Source: Kaistella treverensis
GTDB lineage: Bacteria > Bacteroidota > Bacteroidia > Flavobacteriales > Weeksellaceae
Length of the DNA: 64,000 bases
NCBI RefSeq assembly: GCF_900114045.1
Contig: NZ_FORQ01000001.1
Coordinates: 744,001 to 808,000, forward strand
Reading direction: 5' to 3'
Shown piece by piece: positions 44,260 through 54,504 of this stretch. Below the pieces are notes generated by a model. That model was given only the letters and a program-made list of their open reading frames with translations. It ran no database searches and was not told the origin of the DNA. Every line of letters begins with the position of its first letter. Position 1 is the stretch's first letter. The position numbers and the translations under genes are program-made.

Positions 44260-44279
44260 TTTTATGACTTTAATTCAAA

Positions 44280-45473
44280 CTAAATAACTTCGAGCTCCTT
44301 CCCAACTTTTTCAAAAGCTGCAATCGCTTTGTCCAGTTGTTCTCTGGTATGCGCTGCGGAAAGCTGCACACGAATTCTTGCTTTGTCGCGAGGCACAACC
44401 GGAAAGAAAAATCCGATTACATAAATGCCTTCATCCATTAGTTTTTCCGCCATTTTCTGTGCTAAAGGCGCGTCGTAAAGCATTACGGGAACAATTGCTG
44501 CATCGCCATCCGGAATATCAAAACCTTTGGCTTTCATTTCAGTCCGGAAATATTCCGCATTTTCCATGACTTTATCGCGAAGCGAAGTATCATCGGAAAT
44601 CATATCCAAAACTTTAATCGCTGCACCTACAATTCCGGGAGCTAATGAGTTCGAAAACAAATAAGGGCGCGAACGCTGGCGCAACATATCGATAATTTCT
44701 TTTTTTCCGGATGTAAATCCGCCCAAAGCACCACCCAAAGCTTTTCCTAAAGTTGAGGTGATGATATCTACTCTGCCCATCACGTCGTTGGCTTCATGTG
44801 TACCGCGGCCGGTTTTACCTATAAATCCGGTGGAATGCGAATCATCAACCATCACGAGACAACCGTATTTGTCTGCAAGATCGCAAACGCCTTTTAAATC
44901 GGCTACAATTCCGTCCATCGAAAATACGCCGTCGGTAACGATGATTTTAAAGCGGTGATTTTTTTCGGAAGCTGCTTTCAACTGCGCTTCCAAATCTTCC
45001 ATATTGTTGTTTCTGTAGCGGTAGCGCGCGGCTTTGCATAAACGCACACCATCTATTATCGAAGCGTGGTTCAGCTCATCAGAAATAATCGCGTCTTGTT
45101 CGGTAAATAACGGTTCGAAAACTCCGCCGTTCGCATCAAAACACGCCGCGTATAAAATGGTGTCTTCAAGACCCAAAAATTTAGAAATTTTAGCTTCCAG
45201 CTCTTTATGAATATCCTGAGTTCCACAGATAAATCGCACCGACGACATGCCGTAACCGTGACTGTCCACCATATCTTTCGACGCCTGCATCACTTCTTTA
45301 TTGTTGGAAAGTCCGAGATAATTGTTGGCGCAGAAATTCAGCAAAGTTTTGCCGTTGGCTTCGATTACCGCAGATTGTTGCGAAGTGATGATGCGCTCGG
45401 TTTTAAACAAGCCGTCCTTTTTTATATTTTGCAATTCATTTTGCAGCGTTTCCAGAAATTGTGTAGATATCAT
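44280..45473 (-). CDS. kbl: Glycine C-acetyltransferase (KBL)
   Basis: PLP enzyme of the alpha-oxoamine synthase family converting 2-amino-3-ketobutyrate and CoA to glycine and acetyl-CoA in threonine breakdown. 397 residues; the PLP Lys is in [17 protein letters not shown], with [18 protein letters not shown] and [15 protein letters not shown]-like ([12 protein letters not shown]) motifs. No tdh adjoins it. A serine palmitoyltransferase-like role is less likely given the kbl-typical N-terminus and motifs, but cannot be excluded. Confidence 0.9.
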   Translation of the reverse strand: MISTQFLETLQNELQNIKKDGLFKTERIITSQQSAVIEANGKTLLNFCANNYLGLSNNKEVMQASKDMVDSHGYGMSSVRFICGTQDIHKELEAKISKFLGLEDTILYAACFDANGGVFEPLFTEQDAIISDELNHASIIDGVRLCKAARYRYRNNNMEDLEAQLKAASEKNHRFKIIVTDGVFSMDGIVADLKGVCDLADKYGCLVMVDDSHSTGFIGKTGRGTHEANDVMGRVDIITSTLGKALGGALGGFTSGKKEIIDMLRQRSRPYLFSNSLAPGIVGAAIKVLDMISDDTSLRDKVMENAEYFRTEMKAKGFDIPDGDAAIVPVMLYDAPLAQKMAEKLMDEGIYVIGFFFPVVPRDKARIRVQLSAAHTREQLDKAIAAFEKVGKELEVI

Positions 45474-45502
45474 ACTTAAAATTTTTCAAGGGCTAATTTA
45501 AG

Positions 45503-45537
45503 AAAAAAATGCCCTCAAAATCATATGAATTGAGGGC
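45503..45537 (-). terminator. Terminator after the cupin gene
   Basis: GCCCTCAA / TTGAGGGC stem, followed on the reverse strand by ATTTTTTTC. Confidence 0.8.
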
Positions 45538-45566
45538 TGTTTATGATATACAAAATATTTTTCAAC

Positions 45567-46112
45567 CTATCTATACACGATGCCCCACTTTTTATTAATT
45601 TTTTCATATTGTTCCTGAGATTTTGGCTGCCATGGTGTACCGGCGGGTGATCCAAATTCTCTAAAATAACCTTCAAAGCCTGCGGGAGTGTAACTAAAAG
45701 CCATGATGAAGATTTGACTACCAGTATTATTAATACTATGCCAGCAATTTTTCGGAACTAAAGCTACAGTACCCTTTCTGACCGGGATTTCTTTATAGTC
45801 CACGGTCAAAATCCCTTCCCCTGCATGTATAAAAATTAACTCGTCCTCATTCAAATGCTTGTGAACCGGAATGCCTTCGCCTGGCGCAATATCCTCGGTG
45901 CAGAAAGATACAGCTTTGTTTTTATTTTTTTGTCGCGAAATTTTTATGGTTAATGGAGAATTGCGTCGCCCAATCCAATAAGTTTCCCCTTCATCTGCAT
46001 GTACAATTACCGGTTCATTTTGATCGGTGGCCGACTGCAAATTTTCAGGAACGAAAAAGCCCACGAAAGCCCACGATACTGTGTTAATAAATTGTTTTCG
46101 CGACTGTATCAT
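45567..46112 (-). CDS. Cupin-domain protein with possible signal sequence
   Basis: A 181-residue single-cupin protein. The metal-binding motif 1 is visible as GEGIPVHKHLNEDELIFIHAGEG (His, His, Glu) and motif 2 as VPKNCWHSINNTG (His). The first ~25 residues (SRKQFINTVSWAFVGFF) look like a weak export signal. Substrate and activity are unknown. It follows an NTF2-like gene by 32 nt. Both have fewer GC-ending codons than nearby housekeeping genes, so they may have arrived together. Confidence 0.78.
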   Translation of the reverse strand: MIQSRKQFINTVSWAFVGFFVPENLQSATDQNEPVIVHADEGETYWIGRRNSPLTIKISRQKNKNKAVSFCTEDIAPGEGIPVHKHLNEDELIFIHAGEGILTVDYKEIPVRKGTVALVPKNCWHSINNTGSQIFIMAFSYTPAGFEGYFREFGSPAGTPWQPKSQEQYEKINKKWGIVYR

Positions 46113-46144
46113 TTTGGAGTTTTATTAAGATTGGATTTACCACA

Positions 46145-46975
46145 CTAGTTTATAAGACTTGTATGATCACTTGCGAGTACCCATTTACCATTATGATAGA
46201 ACCAGGTAGAGGTATAACGTCCTTTTTCAGTAAAAGGTTTGCCTTTGAATGTTCCTGATACATTAAAGACTCCCGTTTCTACAGCGGTACTGCGATGAAT
46301 TCGGAATTTTTTTTCCTCGGATTTTACGGAAGTTATTTTCAATTCGGGAGATTTAAACTGTGCGATTTCTTCTGCTTTAGACCTCATTTTACCATTTTCA
46401 TTAACCGAGGTAAATTCATCGGACAGTAAAGAATCAAATAACTTGGAATCCTGTGTCGCTATTGCCTTCTCAAAATCGTTACTAGCTATTTGAAGGGACG
46501 GCATTAATTCTTCGGGTGTATGAGCTTTTTCGGTCGAATGATCTGAAATTAACATCCATTTGCCGTCTCTGTTTTCAAATGCTGCGGTGTAAAATCCAGT
46601 ATCATTATGTGGTGATGCATCTGCTTCAAGACCGGAAGTTGAAGAATTCCAAAGGCCAGTCACAAACGCCAGATTACCATCCATTTTAACATTTACATCT
46701 TCGCTCCTAACATTCAGTAATTTATAAGATGGTTTTTCTTTTTCCATCTTGATACGTTCAAGAACTTGTGCACGGGTAACTTTGGATCCGTCCGGCTGAT
46801 AAGAAACAAAATCGGGAGCCAAGGTATTCTCAAAAAATTGTAAATCTCCGCTTAGCGAGGCCTTATCAAAAGCAGAATTTAGTTTTTTTACATTTTCAAT
46901 TTCGCTCTGTGCATTAGCTGCTGTGCTAAAAGTAATGATCAAAATAAAAGCGATCAGGTTGTGTAGTTTTTCCAT
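46145..46975 (-). CDS. Secreted protein with two NTF2/SnoaL-like (DUF4440) domains
   Basis: A 276-residue protein with a signal peptide (MEKLHNLIAFILIITFSTAANAQ). Two copies of a cone-fold NTF2-like domain follow: first about 25-145 (KLNSAFDKASLSGDLQFFENTLAPDFVSYQPDGSKVTRAQVLERI) and second about 165-276 (NDFEKAIATQDSKLFDSLLSDEFTSVNENGKMRSKAEEI), ending HNGKWVLASDHTS. It is the DUF4440 type of small-molecule or binding scaffold; no catalytic residue is evident. Likely co-transcribed with the downstream cupin gene. Confidence 0.75.
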   Translation of the reverse strand: MEKLHNLIAFILIITFSTAANAQSEIENVKKLNSAFDKASLSGDLQFFENTLAPDFVSYQPDGSKVTRAQVLERIKMEKEKPSYKLLNVRSEDVNVKMDGNLAFVTGLWNSSTSGLEADASPHNDTGFYTAAFENRDGKWMLISDHSTEKAHTPEELMPSLQIASNDFEKAIATQDSKLFDSLLSDEFTSVNENGKMRSKAEEIAQFKSPELKITSVKSEEKKFRIHRSTAVETGVFNVSGTFKGKPFTEKGRYTSTWFYHNGKWVLASDHTSLIN

Positions 46976-47129
46976 GGCTTTAAAATGTTTAATTAGTATT
47001 TCAACATCAATAAATTTTATAAATCGTGAAAATTTTTGCAGTTTTCAAACGTAAAATTATAATAAAATACTTTTGTGAAGTACCGCGAAAACACCCTTTA
47101 TCAAGAATTTGCCTCACTTCTGACTATAA

Positions 47130-47156
47130 AAAAAGTCTTCATTTCTGAAGACTTTA
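47130..47156 (-). terminator. Terminator after the M1 peptidase gene
   Basis: AAAGTCTTCA / TGAAGACTTT stem with a four-base loop, then T run on the reverse strand. Confidence 0.85.
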
Positions 47157-47158
47157 AT

Positions 47159-49087
47159 TTAATTCCTAATAAATTTGATATTTTGATTTTCAATATTTAA
47201 TAAGTAGACTCCTTCCGTGAGTGAACTGACATCAATATATTTTCCGGGGTTATATGTGCCGCTTTTAATTAACCGCCCGTCCACACTATAAATTTCGTAT
47301 TTCTGTACTTCTTTCACACCTGCAACTGAAAGATGTTCTGATACGGGATTTGGGTAAATCGTTACTGCTACTTTAGGAAAATCACTCGCAGCAAGAATTG
47401 AAGCGTCTTTAATAACAGTCGAGTTAGCTTCCACAATTTGCTTTTCCGAATTGAACTGAACGGAGGCGACCGTGAAATTCACCGGAATGCTGAAGGTTTG
47501 ATCATTAAACTGATTGTCCAAAGAATCCTCCAAAATTTCGCCCAAAGAGCCGGTAATTTTTATAGGTAAAGGCAGCTCAAAAAAACTGACGGATGAATGA
47601 CTTTGCGTTTGACCAATTTTAAAACGAAGGTTTTTATCGGAAGTTTGGTTCCATTTAATTTGATAGGATGGATAACCTTCACCGTAAATCCAGTCCTGAA
47701 AAAACCCGGTGAAATCTTTCCCGGTAGATTTTAATAATGAGTTTTTAAAATCTTCGGTAACCGCGTAATGGTAAGCCAAATTGGGTTGACTATGATAATC
47801 TTTCAGTGCCTGATAGAAAACTTCTTCACCTAAAATCCATTTCAACATCCGCAACACAAAACCTCCTTTGGAATAGCTTAATCGGCTGTCGAAAATTCGG
47901 TTAACATTGCCCAAATCACTTTCTGGCACATACACACTTCCGTTGGGAGCGCTAGTAATATAATTGATTTCGGAAGTTAAAAAACTTCGGAACTGGTCGC
48001 TGGTCATCAATAATTTTTCGTTAGCGAGTTGCGCGCCGAAAGTCGCAAAACCTTCGTTGAGCCAAATGTCATTCCACCTGCCACACGTCACTTTGTCACC
48101 AAACCACTGGTGTGCAAGTTCATGCGCAATCAGCGACTTCTGAAATGATCCCATGGACGACATCGTTGCGTGTTCCATTCCGCCGCCCCAACCGAACTGC
48201 ATATGACCGTATTTTTCGTTTCGGTACGGATAAGCGCCAAAATATTCTTCATAAACGTTCATCATGTCTTTGGTCCAGTTGATATTGCTCATCGCCGTAG
48301 AATTCGCGGCTGTGGACGGATAAACATAATTCACAAACGGAAATGGCGGACTTCCCATCGTGTCATTAAACTTGGTATAATTGGTAATTCCCAGCGCGAT
48401 AAGGTAAGCTGGAATTGGATAATTTGTTTGCCAGAAGGTGAGTTTTTTGCCGCCCGTAAGCTTTTCGGAAAATAATTTTCCGTTGGACGCAACGCTGTAC
48501 TGATTTGGCGTTGTGATTTTAAGGTCGACCTTTTCAATCTTGTCATTCATGCTTTGCTTTGTCGGAAGCCATTCCTGCGCGCCATAAGGTTCGGAAAGCG
48601 TGTATAAAACTGGCGTTCCGCTTTGAAGTGAAACGGTAAAAGCATCGCCGGCACTTCCAGAAGTATCCGGAACACCTGAATACGTTATCGACAGAGAATC
48701 GGAAATTTTAGCCGAAATAGCAGCTAAAAAATCTACTTTAATTTCTTTGGTTGGCAGCTGCGTAAACTTCAGATTTACGCCGTGGTATCTCACTTCCGAA
48801 ACCGTCAGCGTATTGGAAAAATCGAAATAAATAGAGGAAATATTTTCGGTCGGAACAAAATGGCTGGTGACAGTTCCGCTTACATAACGCACGGCTGGAT
48901 CCAAATCGAGTTCCAGCCGCTGATATACGAGATTATAATTTAATGTATTTGGATTTACATTATAATTAATCATCTTCGAATATTGGTCAGCTTCATTTTT
49001 GCTGAGGTTTTGCAAAGCAAAATTTGCTGTCTGCGCAAAATTCAAATTAAATATGAAAATGAGCGCAAAAAAATAAAGTTTTTTCAT
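47159..49087 (-). CDS. Secreted M1-family metallopeptidase with type IX sorting domain
   Basis: A 642-residue protein. Signal peptide MKKLYFFALIFIFNLNFAQ, then an M1 N-domain, the zinc site HELAHQWFGDKV ... NEGFATF (HExxH-x18-E), and the substrate loop GGGMEHATMSS where aminopeptidases usually have GxMEN. The C-terminal ~75 residues (VAVTIYPNPVSEHLSV ... VDGRLIKSG ... LTEGVYLLNIE) are a type-A Por/T9SS sorting domain, so the enzyme is exported across the outer membrane or attached to the surface. The altered MEN loop may change N-terminal recognition, but activity is inferred only. Confidence 0.92.
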   Translation of the reverse strand: MKKLYFFALIFIFNLNFAQTANFALQNLSKNEADQYSKMINYNVNPNTLNYNLVYQRLELDLDPAVRYVSGTVTSHFVPTENISSIYFDFSNTLTVSEVRYHGVNLKFTQLPTKEIKVDFLAAISAKISDSLSITYSGVPDTSGSAGDAFTVSLQSGTPVLYTLSEPYGAQEWLPTKQSMNDKIEKVDLKITTPNQYSVASNGKLFSEKLTGGKKLTFWQTNYPIPAYLIALGITNYTKFNDTMGSPPFPFVNYVYPSTAANSTAMSNINWTKDMMNVYEEYFGAYPYRNEKYGHMQFGWGGGMEHATMSSMGSFQKSLIAHELAHQWFGDKVTCGRWNDIWLNEGFATFGAQLANEKLLMTSDQFRSFLTSEINYITSAPNGSVYVPESDLGNVNRIFDSRLSYSKGGFVLRMLKWILGEEVFYQALKDYHSQPNLAYHYAVTEDFKNSLLKSTGKDFTGFFQDWIYGEGYPSYQIKWNQTSDKNLRFKIGQTQSHSSVSFFELPLPIKITGSLGEILEDSLDNQFNDQTFSIPVNFTVASVQFNSEKQIVEANSTVIKDASILAASDFPKVAVTIYPNPVSEHLSVAGVKEVQKYEIYSVDGRLIKSGTYNPGKYIDVSSLTEGVYLLNIENQNIKFIRN

Positions 49088-49112
49088 CGGTGTATTTTAT
49101 ATAAAGATAAAA

Positions 49113-49143
49113 AAAACCTCCCAATTATTATTGGGAGGTTTTT
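49113..49143 (-). terminator. Terminator after dacB
   Basis: AAAACCTCCCAAT / ATTGGGAGGTTTT stem, followed by T on the reverse strand. Confidence 0.85.
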
Positions 49144-49160
49144 GCACGTATTTTTTTGAT

Positions 49161-50606
49161 TTACAGACTTAAAGCCGGTTCCAGGATTTGTTCCATCTTG
49201 GTTTTAACCTGGTCCACCGAACCTGCATAATTGTTAATTAATAATGAGAAAACCAATGTTTTACCCGAATTGGTTTTCATATATCCGGCGAGCGTTTTCA
49301 CTTTATTTAAAGTTCCAGTTTTTGCAAAAATTTGCCCATTTCCCACGGAATAAAACATTTTTTTCAATGTTCCGGTTTGTCCGGCAATCGGCAAGGAATC
49401 GAAATACGACCTGTAGTATTTCTCGCCCATCAAGTTGGTTAGAAATTTCACCTGTGAAATTGGCGTCACCACGTTACTGCGGGAAAGCCCGCTTCCGTCG
49501 TAATAATTCAAGCCTTCAACATCGAAGTGAACACTTCTTAAATGCGTCATCACGGCATTTCTACCACTTTCCAAAGTTTGGTCACCGAATTTCTGGAAAC
49601 CAACCATCCGCAAAGTTGCTTCTGCCAAAGCATTATCGCTGTGCTGATTGGTGTACATCACGATTTCAGCTAAAGTTGGAGATTGGTATGCGGTTAGGAG
49701 ATTTCTGCTTTCCGGTTCCGGATCAGCCATCTTTGTAACGACTTTTCCGCTGATGCCAATGCCGCTTTTCAGCATTGTAGTTCTTAAAGTATTTGCTAAA
49801 TATGCGGGTGCATCTGGTAACTTTGTGGTTAAATAACCGCCATCAAACTTATCGGCGTACACCATTTTACCAATGTATGGTGAAATGTAATAGTAGTTTT
49901 TATTTTCAGCAAAAGGATTTGCCTGTTTTGCGATGAGCCGCTCATTTTGCGGATTTATTTCTTTCGTGGTACCAACCGGGAGATAATAGCTGCCGTTTTC
50001 TAACCAAACGATATTTTCCGGGAGATTTTGGGTTTTATTTAATTTAAATAAAGCCGTCTGGATAATAATATTTCCGTTGACTTTTTTAATTCCTTTTGCA
50101 GACATCGCCCCAATAAAATCGGCAACGATTTCGCGGTAAGAATAAGCGCCGGCTTTATTGGTGCCAAGCGACGGATCACCACTGCCAACCACGTAAAGAT
50201 TTCCTTCCAGAACACCTGCCTCATCGATGGTACCGGAATATTCCAGTTGTGTTACCCAACGGAATTTTTCACCAAGCAAGCCCATAGCGGTATCAGTGGT
50301 CAGCAATTTTGTGGTAGAAGCCGGAATTAAAGAAGCGTTTTCGTTGTAAGAACTTACGATTTTTTTTGTTTTTGGGTCGTAGACAACAAAACCCCAGTCA
50401 GCATTTCTTAAAACCGGGTCATTCATCATCGAATTAATTTTAATATCGACGAGCTCCTTTGCGGTTAAAAGTTTTTCAGCGGACGTATTGGCGTTTAGGT
50501 TGTCGTAAGATTGCGGATAATTGGAAGAAGTAAAGGTTCCCTGTCCGAAAGCAATTGCAGAAATTGCGAGAGCGGATGAAACCAGCGTTTTTTTAAGGTT
50601 AATCAT
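49161..50606 (-). CDS. dacB: D-alanyl-D-alanine carboxypeptidase/endopeptidase (PBP4 type)
   Basis: Class C penicillin-binding protein of 481 residues with a signal peptide (MINLKKTLVSSALAISAIAFGQ). The active-site motifs are SxxK as STTK in IPASTTKLL, SxN as SDN in NQHSDNALAE, and KTG in FAKTGTLNKV. It trims and hydrolyses cross-links of peptidoglycan in the periplasm. A stem of nested palindromes lies upstream at 50635-50669. Confidence 0.94.
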   Translation of the reverse strand: MINLKKTLVSSALAISAIAFGQGTFTSSNYPQSYDNLNANTSAEKLLTAKELVDIKINSMMNDPVLRNADWGFVVYDPKTKKIVSSYNENASLIPASTTKLLTTDTAMGLLGEKFRWVTQLEYSGTIDEAGVLEGNLYVVGSGDPSLGTNKAGAYSYREIVADFIGAMSAKGIKKVNGNIIIQTALFKLNKTQNLPENIVWLENGSYYLPVGTTKEINPQNERLIAKQANPFAENKNYYYISPYIGKMVYADKFDGGYLTTKLPDAPAYLANTLRTTMLKSGIGISGKVVTKMADPEPESRNLLTAYQSPTLAEIVMYTNQHSDNALAEATLRMVGFQKFGDQTLESGRNAVMTHLRSVHFDVEGLNYYDGSGLSRSNVVTPISQVKFLTNLMGEKYYRSYFDSLPIAGQTGTLKKMFYSVGNGQIFAKTGTLNKVKTLAGYMKTNSGKTLVFSLLINNYAGSVDQVKTKMEQILEPALSL

Positions 50607-50634
50607 TTAAAAAATTATTTGATTATCGAGTTTT

Positions 50635-50669
50635 AATGACTTGTCAAAAGCAGCTTTTGAAAAGTCATT
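50635..50669. repeat. Nested hairpin between priA and dacB
   Basis: AATGACTT (50635-50642) pairs with AAGTCATT (50662-50669) around CAAAAGC-A-GCTTTTG (50645-50659). No T run follows on the reverse strand, so it is either a weak terminator after priA or a site in the dacB leader. Confidence 0.5.
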
Positions 50670-50752
50670 TTAGGAACGCTCAAAAATATAAAATATTGTT
50701 GATTAACAATGAATTAGGAATTGTAAAAGAACCGATTTTCTGTTAAAATTTG

Positions 50753-53200
50753 TTAAAAGTCAACAAATATCAGCTTTTTGACAGAGTGATAAGCCTTAAT
50801 TTCAGCAAATTCCTCCAGACTTTTTAACACTAAATTTTTAAATTCCTCATATTTCTTACCGCGCGGCAATTTTAAAAGAATTTGGTATTGATACATTAAA
50901 TTCAGTTTTCCAATCGGTGCTTTTTCCGGACCAAGAATGCATTCTTCCGGTAAATATTTCCGCAAAACCGAACCTAAAAACTGCGAAGCACGGTCCACTT
51001 TGTCTTCGCGGCGGTGCTTCAGCTCAATCATAATCAGCTTTACGAAAGGCGGATAATTAAATTTTCGGCGTTCCGTAAGCAAATGTTCATACAGATTTGC
51101 TGAATCATTTTCCTGCAACATCTTGAAAACCGAATGTTCGGGATTAAAAGTCTGAATCAGCACTTTTCCTTCGCCAGACAATCTTCCGGCACGGCCGGAA
51201 ACCTGCGTGATAAGTTGATACGCGCGTTCTTCAGCACGGAAATCCTGGACATAAAGCATAGAATCTGCTTTTGGAATCGCGACAAGTTCGATATTATCGA
51301 AATCGAGACCTTTGGAAATCATTTGAGTTCCTACCAAAATATCTGTTTCCCCGGTTTCCAGTTTTTCGTAGAGTTTTTCGTAGGCAAACTTTCGGCGCAT
51401 GGAATCAACATCCATCCGGTCGATTTCAGCTTCGGGAAAAATATTCGAAATTTCTTCATGAATTTGTTCCACACCTACGCCACGCACATTCAGCTTTTCC
51501 GAATTACATTTCGGGCAGGTGCGCGGTTTAGCCGCTTTCTGGCCGCAATAATGACATTTCATCTCATTCGAAAACTTATGGTAAGTCATCACCACATCGC
51601 AGTTTGAGCAATAATTTACGTAACCGCAAGATTCACATTCCACCACATTCGCGTAGCCGCGGCGGTTATGGAGAATCATGGTTTGCTTTTCATTCTCTAC
51701 CTGCGAACGGATTTCTTCAATGAGTTTAAAAGAGAAATTTCCGACTGTATTTTTGGAGTCTTGTGCTTCTTTAAAATTAATCAGCTCAAAAGTCGGGACT
51801 TTCACCGCGCCAAAACGCTCTTTTAAATGAACATATTTTAAAATTCCTTTCTGAGCAGCATAATACGTTTCCACTGACGGTGTCGCGGAACCTAAAATGA
51901 CTTTCGCATTATAAAAATCGGCTAAAATCTGCGCAGAATCTTTAGCATTAAAATACGGTGAAACTTCTTTCGGTTTGTAAGCGGAATCGTGTTCTTCATC
52001 GACAACGATTAAGCCTAAATTCTGAAAGGGAAGAAAAAGTGCGCTTCGTGTTCCGATTAAAACCGAAATCTCGTTGTTTTTAATTTTTTGCCAGACTTCT
52101 ACACGTTCGAAATCGGTGAGTTTTTGGTGATAAAAGCCCAATTTTTGCCCGTATTTTTTTTCAAGCCGCTGTACGATTTGCTTGGTAAGCGAAATTTCGG
52201 GCAGCAGTAAAAGCGCATTTTTACCAGCTGCAACGGTTTCTTCAATTTTTTCGGCATAAATGTGCGTTTTTCCCGAAGAGGTCACGCCGTGAAGCAGGAC
52301 ATTTTTACCTTCCGCAAAAGCTTCGTCGATATCGGCTTTTGCTTTGAGCTGCGTTTCAGAAAGCGTTTCCAAATCTTCAACTTCACCTTCAAAACCCTGC
52401 AAACGGTCCTTTTGCAAAACATATTCGATGACCAGCTCTTTTTCAATTAAACCTTTCAGCTGCGCATGCGCGTAATTTCCGTCTTCAAAAAGCTGTGATT
52501 TCCTGATGAGTTTTTCAGAATTTTCGGTTTCCAATTCCAGAATGGTCAGAAAAAGTTCCTGCTGTTTGGGCGATTTTTTCAGTTTTAGCAAAATTTGCGG
52601 CAAATCGTTCATCGCCACTTTTTCGCTATTGATTTTTACAAATGAAACTTCTTTTGCTTTGTACTTTTCCGCAATTTTTTCATCGATCTCAATATATTGA
52701 ATATCAATGAGCGATTTGATGGTTTTTACGATATCTCGCTTTGGGATAAAAGCTTCAATCTCGGTGAGGTTAATGAGCTGACGCACTTCCAGCGCCTGAA
52801 TGAGATACATTTCGTTTACATCCAGATTCTGAAAATCTATGGCCGTATTCGGCTTTAATTTTAAATAGGTTTCGCTTTCAAGTTTTAATGAAGCCGGAAA
52901 AGCAAAACGGTAAATTTCGCCGATATTGCACAAATAATATTCCGAAAGCCAGGACCAAAATTTCAGCTGTTCAGGCGGTAAAATCGCCGATTCATCCAGA
53001 ATATTGATGAGCTCTTTCGGTTCGAAATTTTCCGGTCTGTCCGCATGAATTTTCTGAATAATGCCCGTGTAGATTTTTTTGCCACCGAACGGAACCAGCA
53101 CGCGCATTCCCGGCTGTACCACCTCCACAAGCTCATCGGGAACTTTATAGGTAAAAGTTCCTTTCAGATTAAGCGGTAAAATGATCTGGGCAAATTTCAA
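50753..53200 (-). CDS. priA: Primosomal protein N' (PriA helicase)
   Basis: Replication-restart 3'-5' DNA helicase of 815 residues. N-terminal 3'-DNA-binding domain (MKFAQIILPLNLKGTFTYKVP), Walker A LHGVTSSGKTHIY, DEEH box VVDEEHDSAYK, and the zinc region with eight Cys (CESCGYVNYCSNC ... MKCHYCGQKAAKPRTCPKC) inserted in the second helicase lobe, followed by LIGTQMISKGLDFDNI-like (LVGTQMISKGLDF) and QVSGRAGR. Reassembles the replisome at stalled forks. Full length. Confidence 0.97.
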   Translation of the reverse strand: MKFAQIILPLNLKGTFTYKVPDELVEVVQPGMRVLVPFGGKKIYTGIIQKIHADRPENFEPKELINILDESAILPPEQLKFWSWLSEYYLCNIGEIYRFAFPASLKLESETYLKLKPNTAIDFQNLDVNEMYLIQALEVRQLINLTEIEAFIPKRDIVKTIKSLIDIQYIEIDEKIAEKYKAKEVSFVKINSEKVAMNDLPQILLKLKKSPKQQELFLTILELETENSEKLIRKSQLFEDGNYAHAQLKGLIEKELVIEYVLQKDRLQGFEGEVEDLETLSETQLKAKADIDEAFAEGKNVLLHGVTSSGKTHIYAEKIEETVAAGKNALLLLPEISLTKQIVQRLEKKYGQKLGFYHQKLTDFERVEVWQKIKNNEISVLIGTRSALFLPFQNLGLIVVDEEHDSAYKPKEVSPYFNAKDSAQILADFYNAKVILGSATPSVETYYAAQKGILKYVHLKERFGAVKVPTFELINFKEAQDSKNTVGNFSFKLIEEIRSQVENEKQTMILHNRRGYANVVECESCGYVNYCSNCDVVMTYHKFSNEMKCHYCGQKAAKPRTCPKCNSEKLNVRGVGVEQIHEEISNIFPEAEIDRMDVDSMRRKFAYEKLYEKLETGETDILVGTQMISKGLDFDNIELVAIPKADSMLYVQDFRAEERAYQLITQVSGRAGRLSGEGKVLIQTFNPEHSVFKMLQENDSANLYEHLLTERRKFNYPPFVKLIMIELKHRREDKVDRASQFLGSVLRKYLPEECILGPEKAPIGKLNLMYQYQILLKLPRGKKYEEFKNLVLKSLEEFAEIKAYHSVKKLIFVDF

Positions 53201-53291
53201 GTGACAGTAAAGAATTTTGAAACTTCAACTTCAGTGAATTACAAATTTAAGAATTATTTACGGCAAAAATTCATTAATTAAAAGCAAAAAA

Positions 53292-53316
53292 AACGGGCTA
53301 AAACCCGCTTTTTTTT
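53292..53316 (-). terminator. Terminator after the proline dehydrogenase gene
   Basis: GCGGGTTTTAGCCCGT on the reverse strand with T8 after it; TAAA-type loop between CGGG and CCCG. Confidence 0.82.
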
Positions 53317-53334
53317 CATTTTGGAAAAGTAAAT

Positions 53335-54504
53335 TTATTTATTTTTTCGTCTTTTCAGTTCTTTTGCGATGAGTGCGAGTTCGCGTCCGGTTTGTCCGGC
53401 AACGGAGGTATTTTCCTGCGCACGACGTGTTAAATAGGGCACCACATCTTTCACCGGCCCGTATGGCAAATATTTCGAAACATTGTATTTTTCTGAGCCA
53501 AGGTAATAGGTAATATTGTCGCTCATGCCGTAAAGCTGGCCGAAATTAATCTGTCTATGATCATTTGGCAAACCGGCAGCTTTCATCTTGTCCATCACCA
53601 ATTCGGTAGATTTTTCGTTGTGTGTGCCAAAAAAGCCGGATACAACGTCTAAATTATTTAAAACAAAATCGATGGAAGCATTGTAATTATCGTCTGTCGC
53701 CTGTTTTGTTGGCTGAATTGGATCCGGATAATTCATTTCTGCCGCGCGCTCACGCTCTTTTTCCATATAAGCACCGCGCACGAACTTGTAACCTAAAAAG
53801 TAATTTTTCTCTTTTGCTTTACGCAAATCTTCTTCAAGATATTCCAGTCTGCCGGTACGGTACATTTGCAGCGTGTTCCAGACGATGGCTTTTTCTTTGT
53901 TGAATTTTTCCATCATATCGGTCACGAGCTGGTCGGTAGAATCCTGCATCCAGGTTTCTTCAGCATCGATCATCAAAACAACATTTCGGTCGTAAGCCAT
54001 CTGGCAAACCTCAGTGTATCTTCGGACAACTCTCGCCCACTCCTCTTTCTGAGAAGTGGTGAGTTCTACATTTTTACCAACTTCTTCATAAATTTCAATA
54101 CGGCCAAAACCTGTAGGCTTAAAAACCACAAACGGAATAGCTGGATTTCCTTCGGCAAATTTGATATTTTCCTTGATTTCTTCACAAGTGTGATCAAAAA
54201 CCGCTTCTTCCGCTTTTCCTTCAATTGCATAATCGAAAATACTGCCGACGTGATGCTTGAACATTTGTTTTACCACCTTCATGCTTTCCTCGCGAGTTTC
54301 ACCACCGCAAAACTGCTCGAAGAGCGTATTTCGCACAATGGTGTTTACAAAAGGAACATTGTTTTTTACGGTAAAATTCAGCACAGAGATTCCCATGTTG
54401 GTTACAGCAGGCTGTTCAATAGCTTTGAACATCCAGTAGGCTTTTTTCAGCTGGGCGTCGGTTCTGTCGGCAAAGGCAATTTGGGTATTATCGAAAATGC
54501 TCAT
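53335..54504 (-). CDS. Proline dehydrogenase
   Basis: FAD enzyme oxidising proline to pyrroline-5-carboxylate, as a single-function protein of 389 residues from ATG 54504. A TTG further upstream is out of keeping with the promoter box at 54523-54530. Barrel features include NVVLMIDAEETWMQ, KFVRGAYMEKERERA (Arg/Lys of the flavin pocket) and the C-terminal YLPYGPVKDVVPYLTRRAQENTSV, which carries the substrate-binding RRxxEN. The P5C dehydrogenase partner is not adjacent. Divergent from aroB. Confidence 0.93.
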   Translation of the reverse strand: MSIFDNTQIAFADRTDAQLKKAYWMFKAIEQPAVTNMGISVLNFTVKNNVPFVNTIVRNTLFEQFCGGETREESMKVVKQMFKHHVGSIFDYAIEGKAEEAVFDHTCEEIKENIKFAEGNPAIPFVVFKPTGFGRIEIYEEVGKNVELTTSQKEEWARVVRRYTEVCQMAYDRNVVLMIDAEETWMQDSTDQLVTDMMEKFNKEKAIVWNTLQMYRTGRLEYLEEDLRKAKEKNYFLGYKFVRGAYMEKERERAAEMNYPDPIQPTKQATDDNYNASIDFVLNNLDVVSGFFGTHNEKSTELVMDKMKAAGLPNDHRQINFGQLYGMSDNITYYLGSEKYNVSKYLPYGPVKDVVPYLTRRAQENTSVAGQTGRELALIAKELKRRKNK

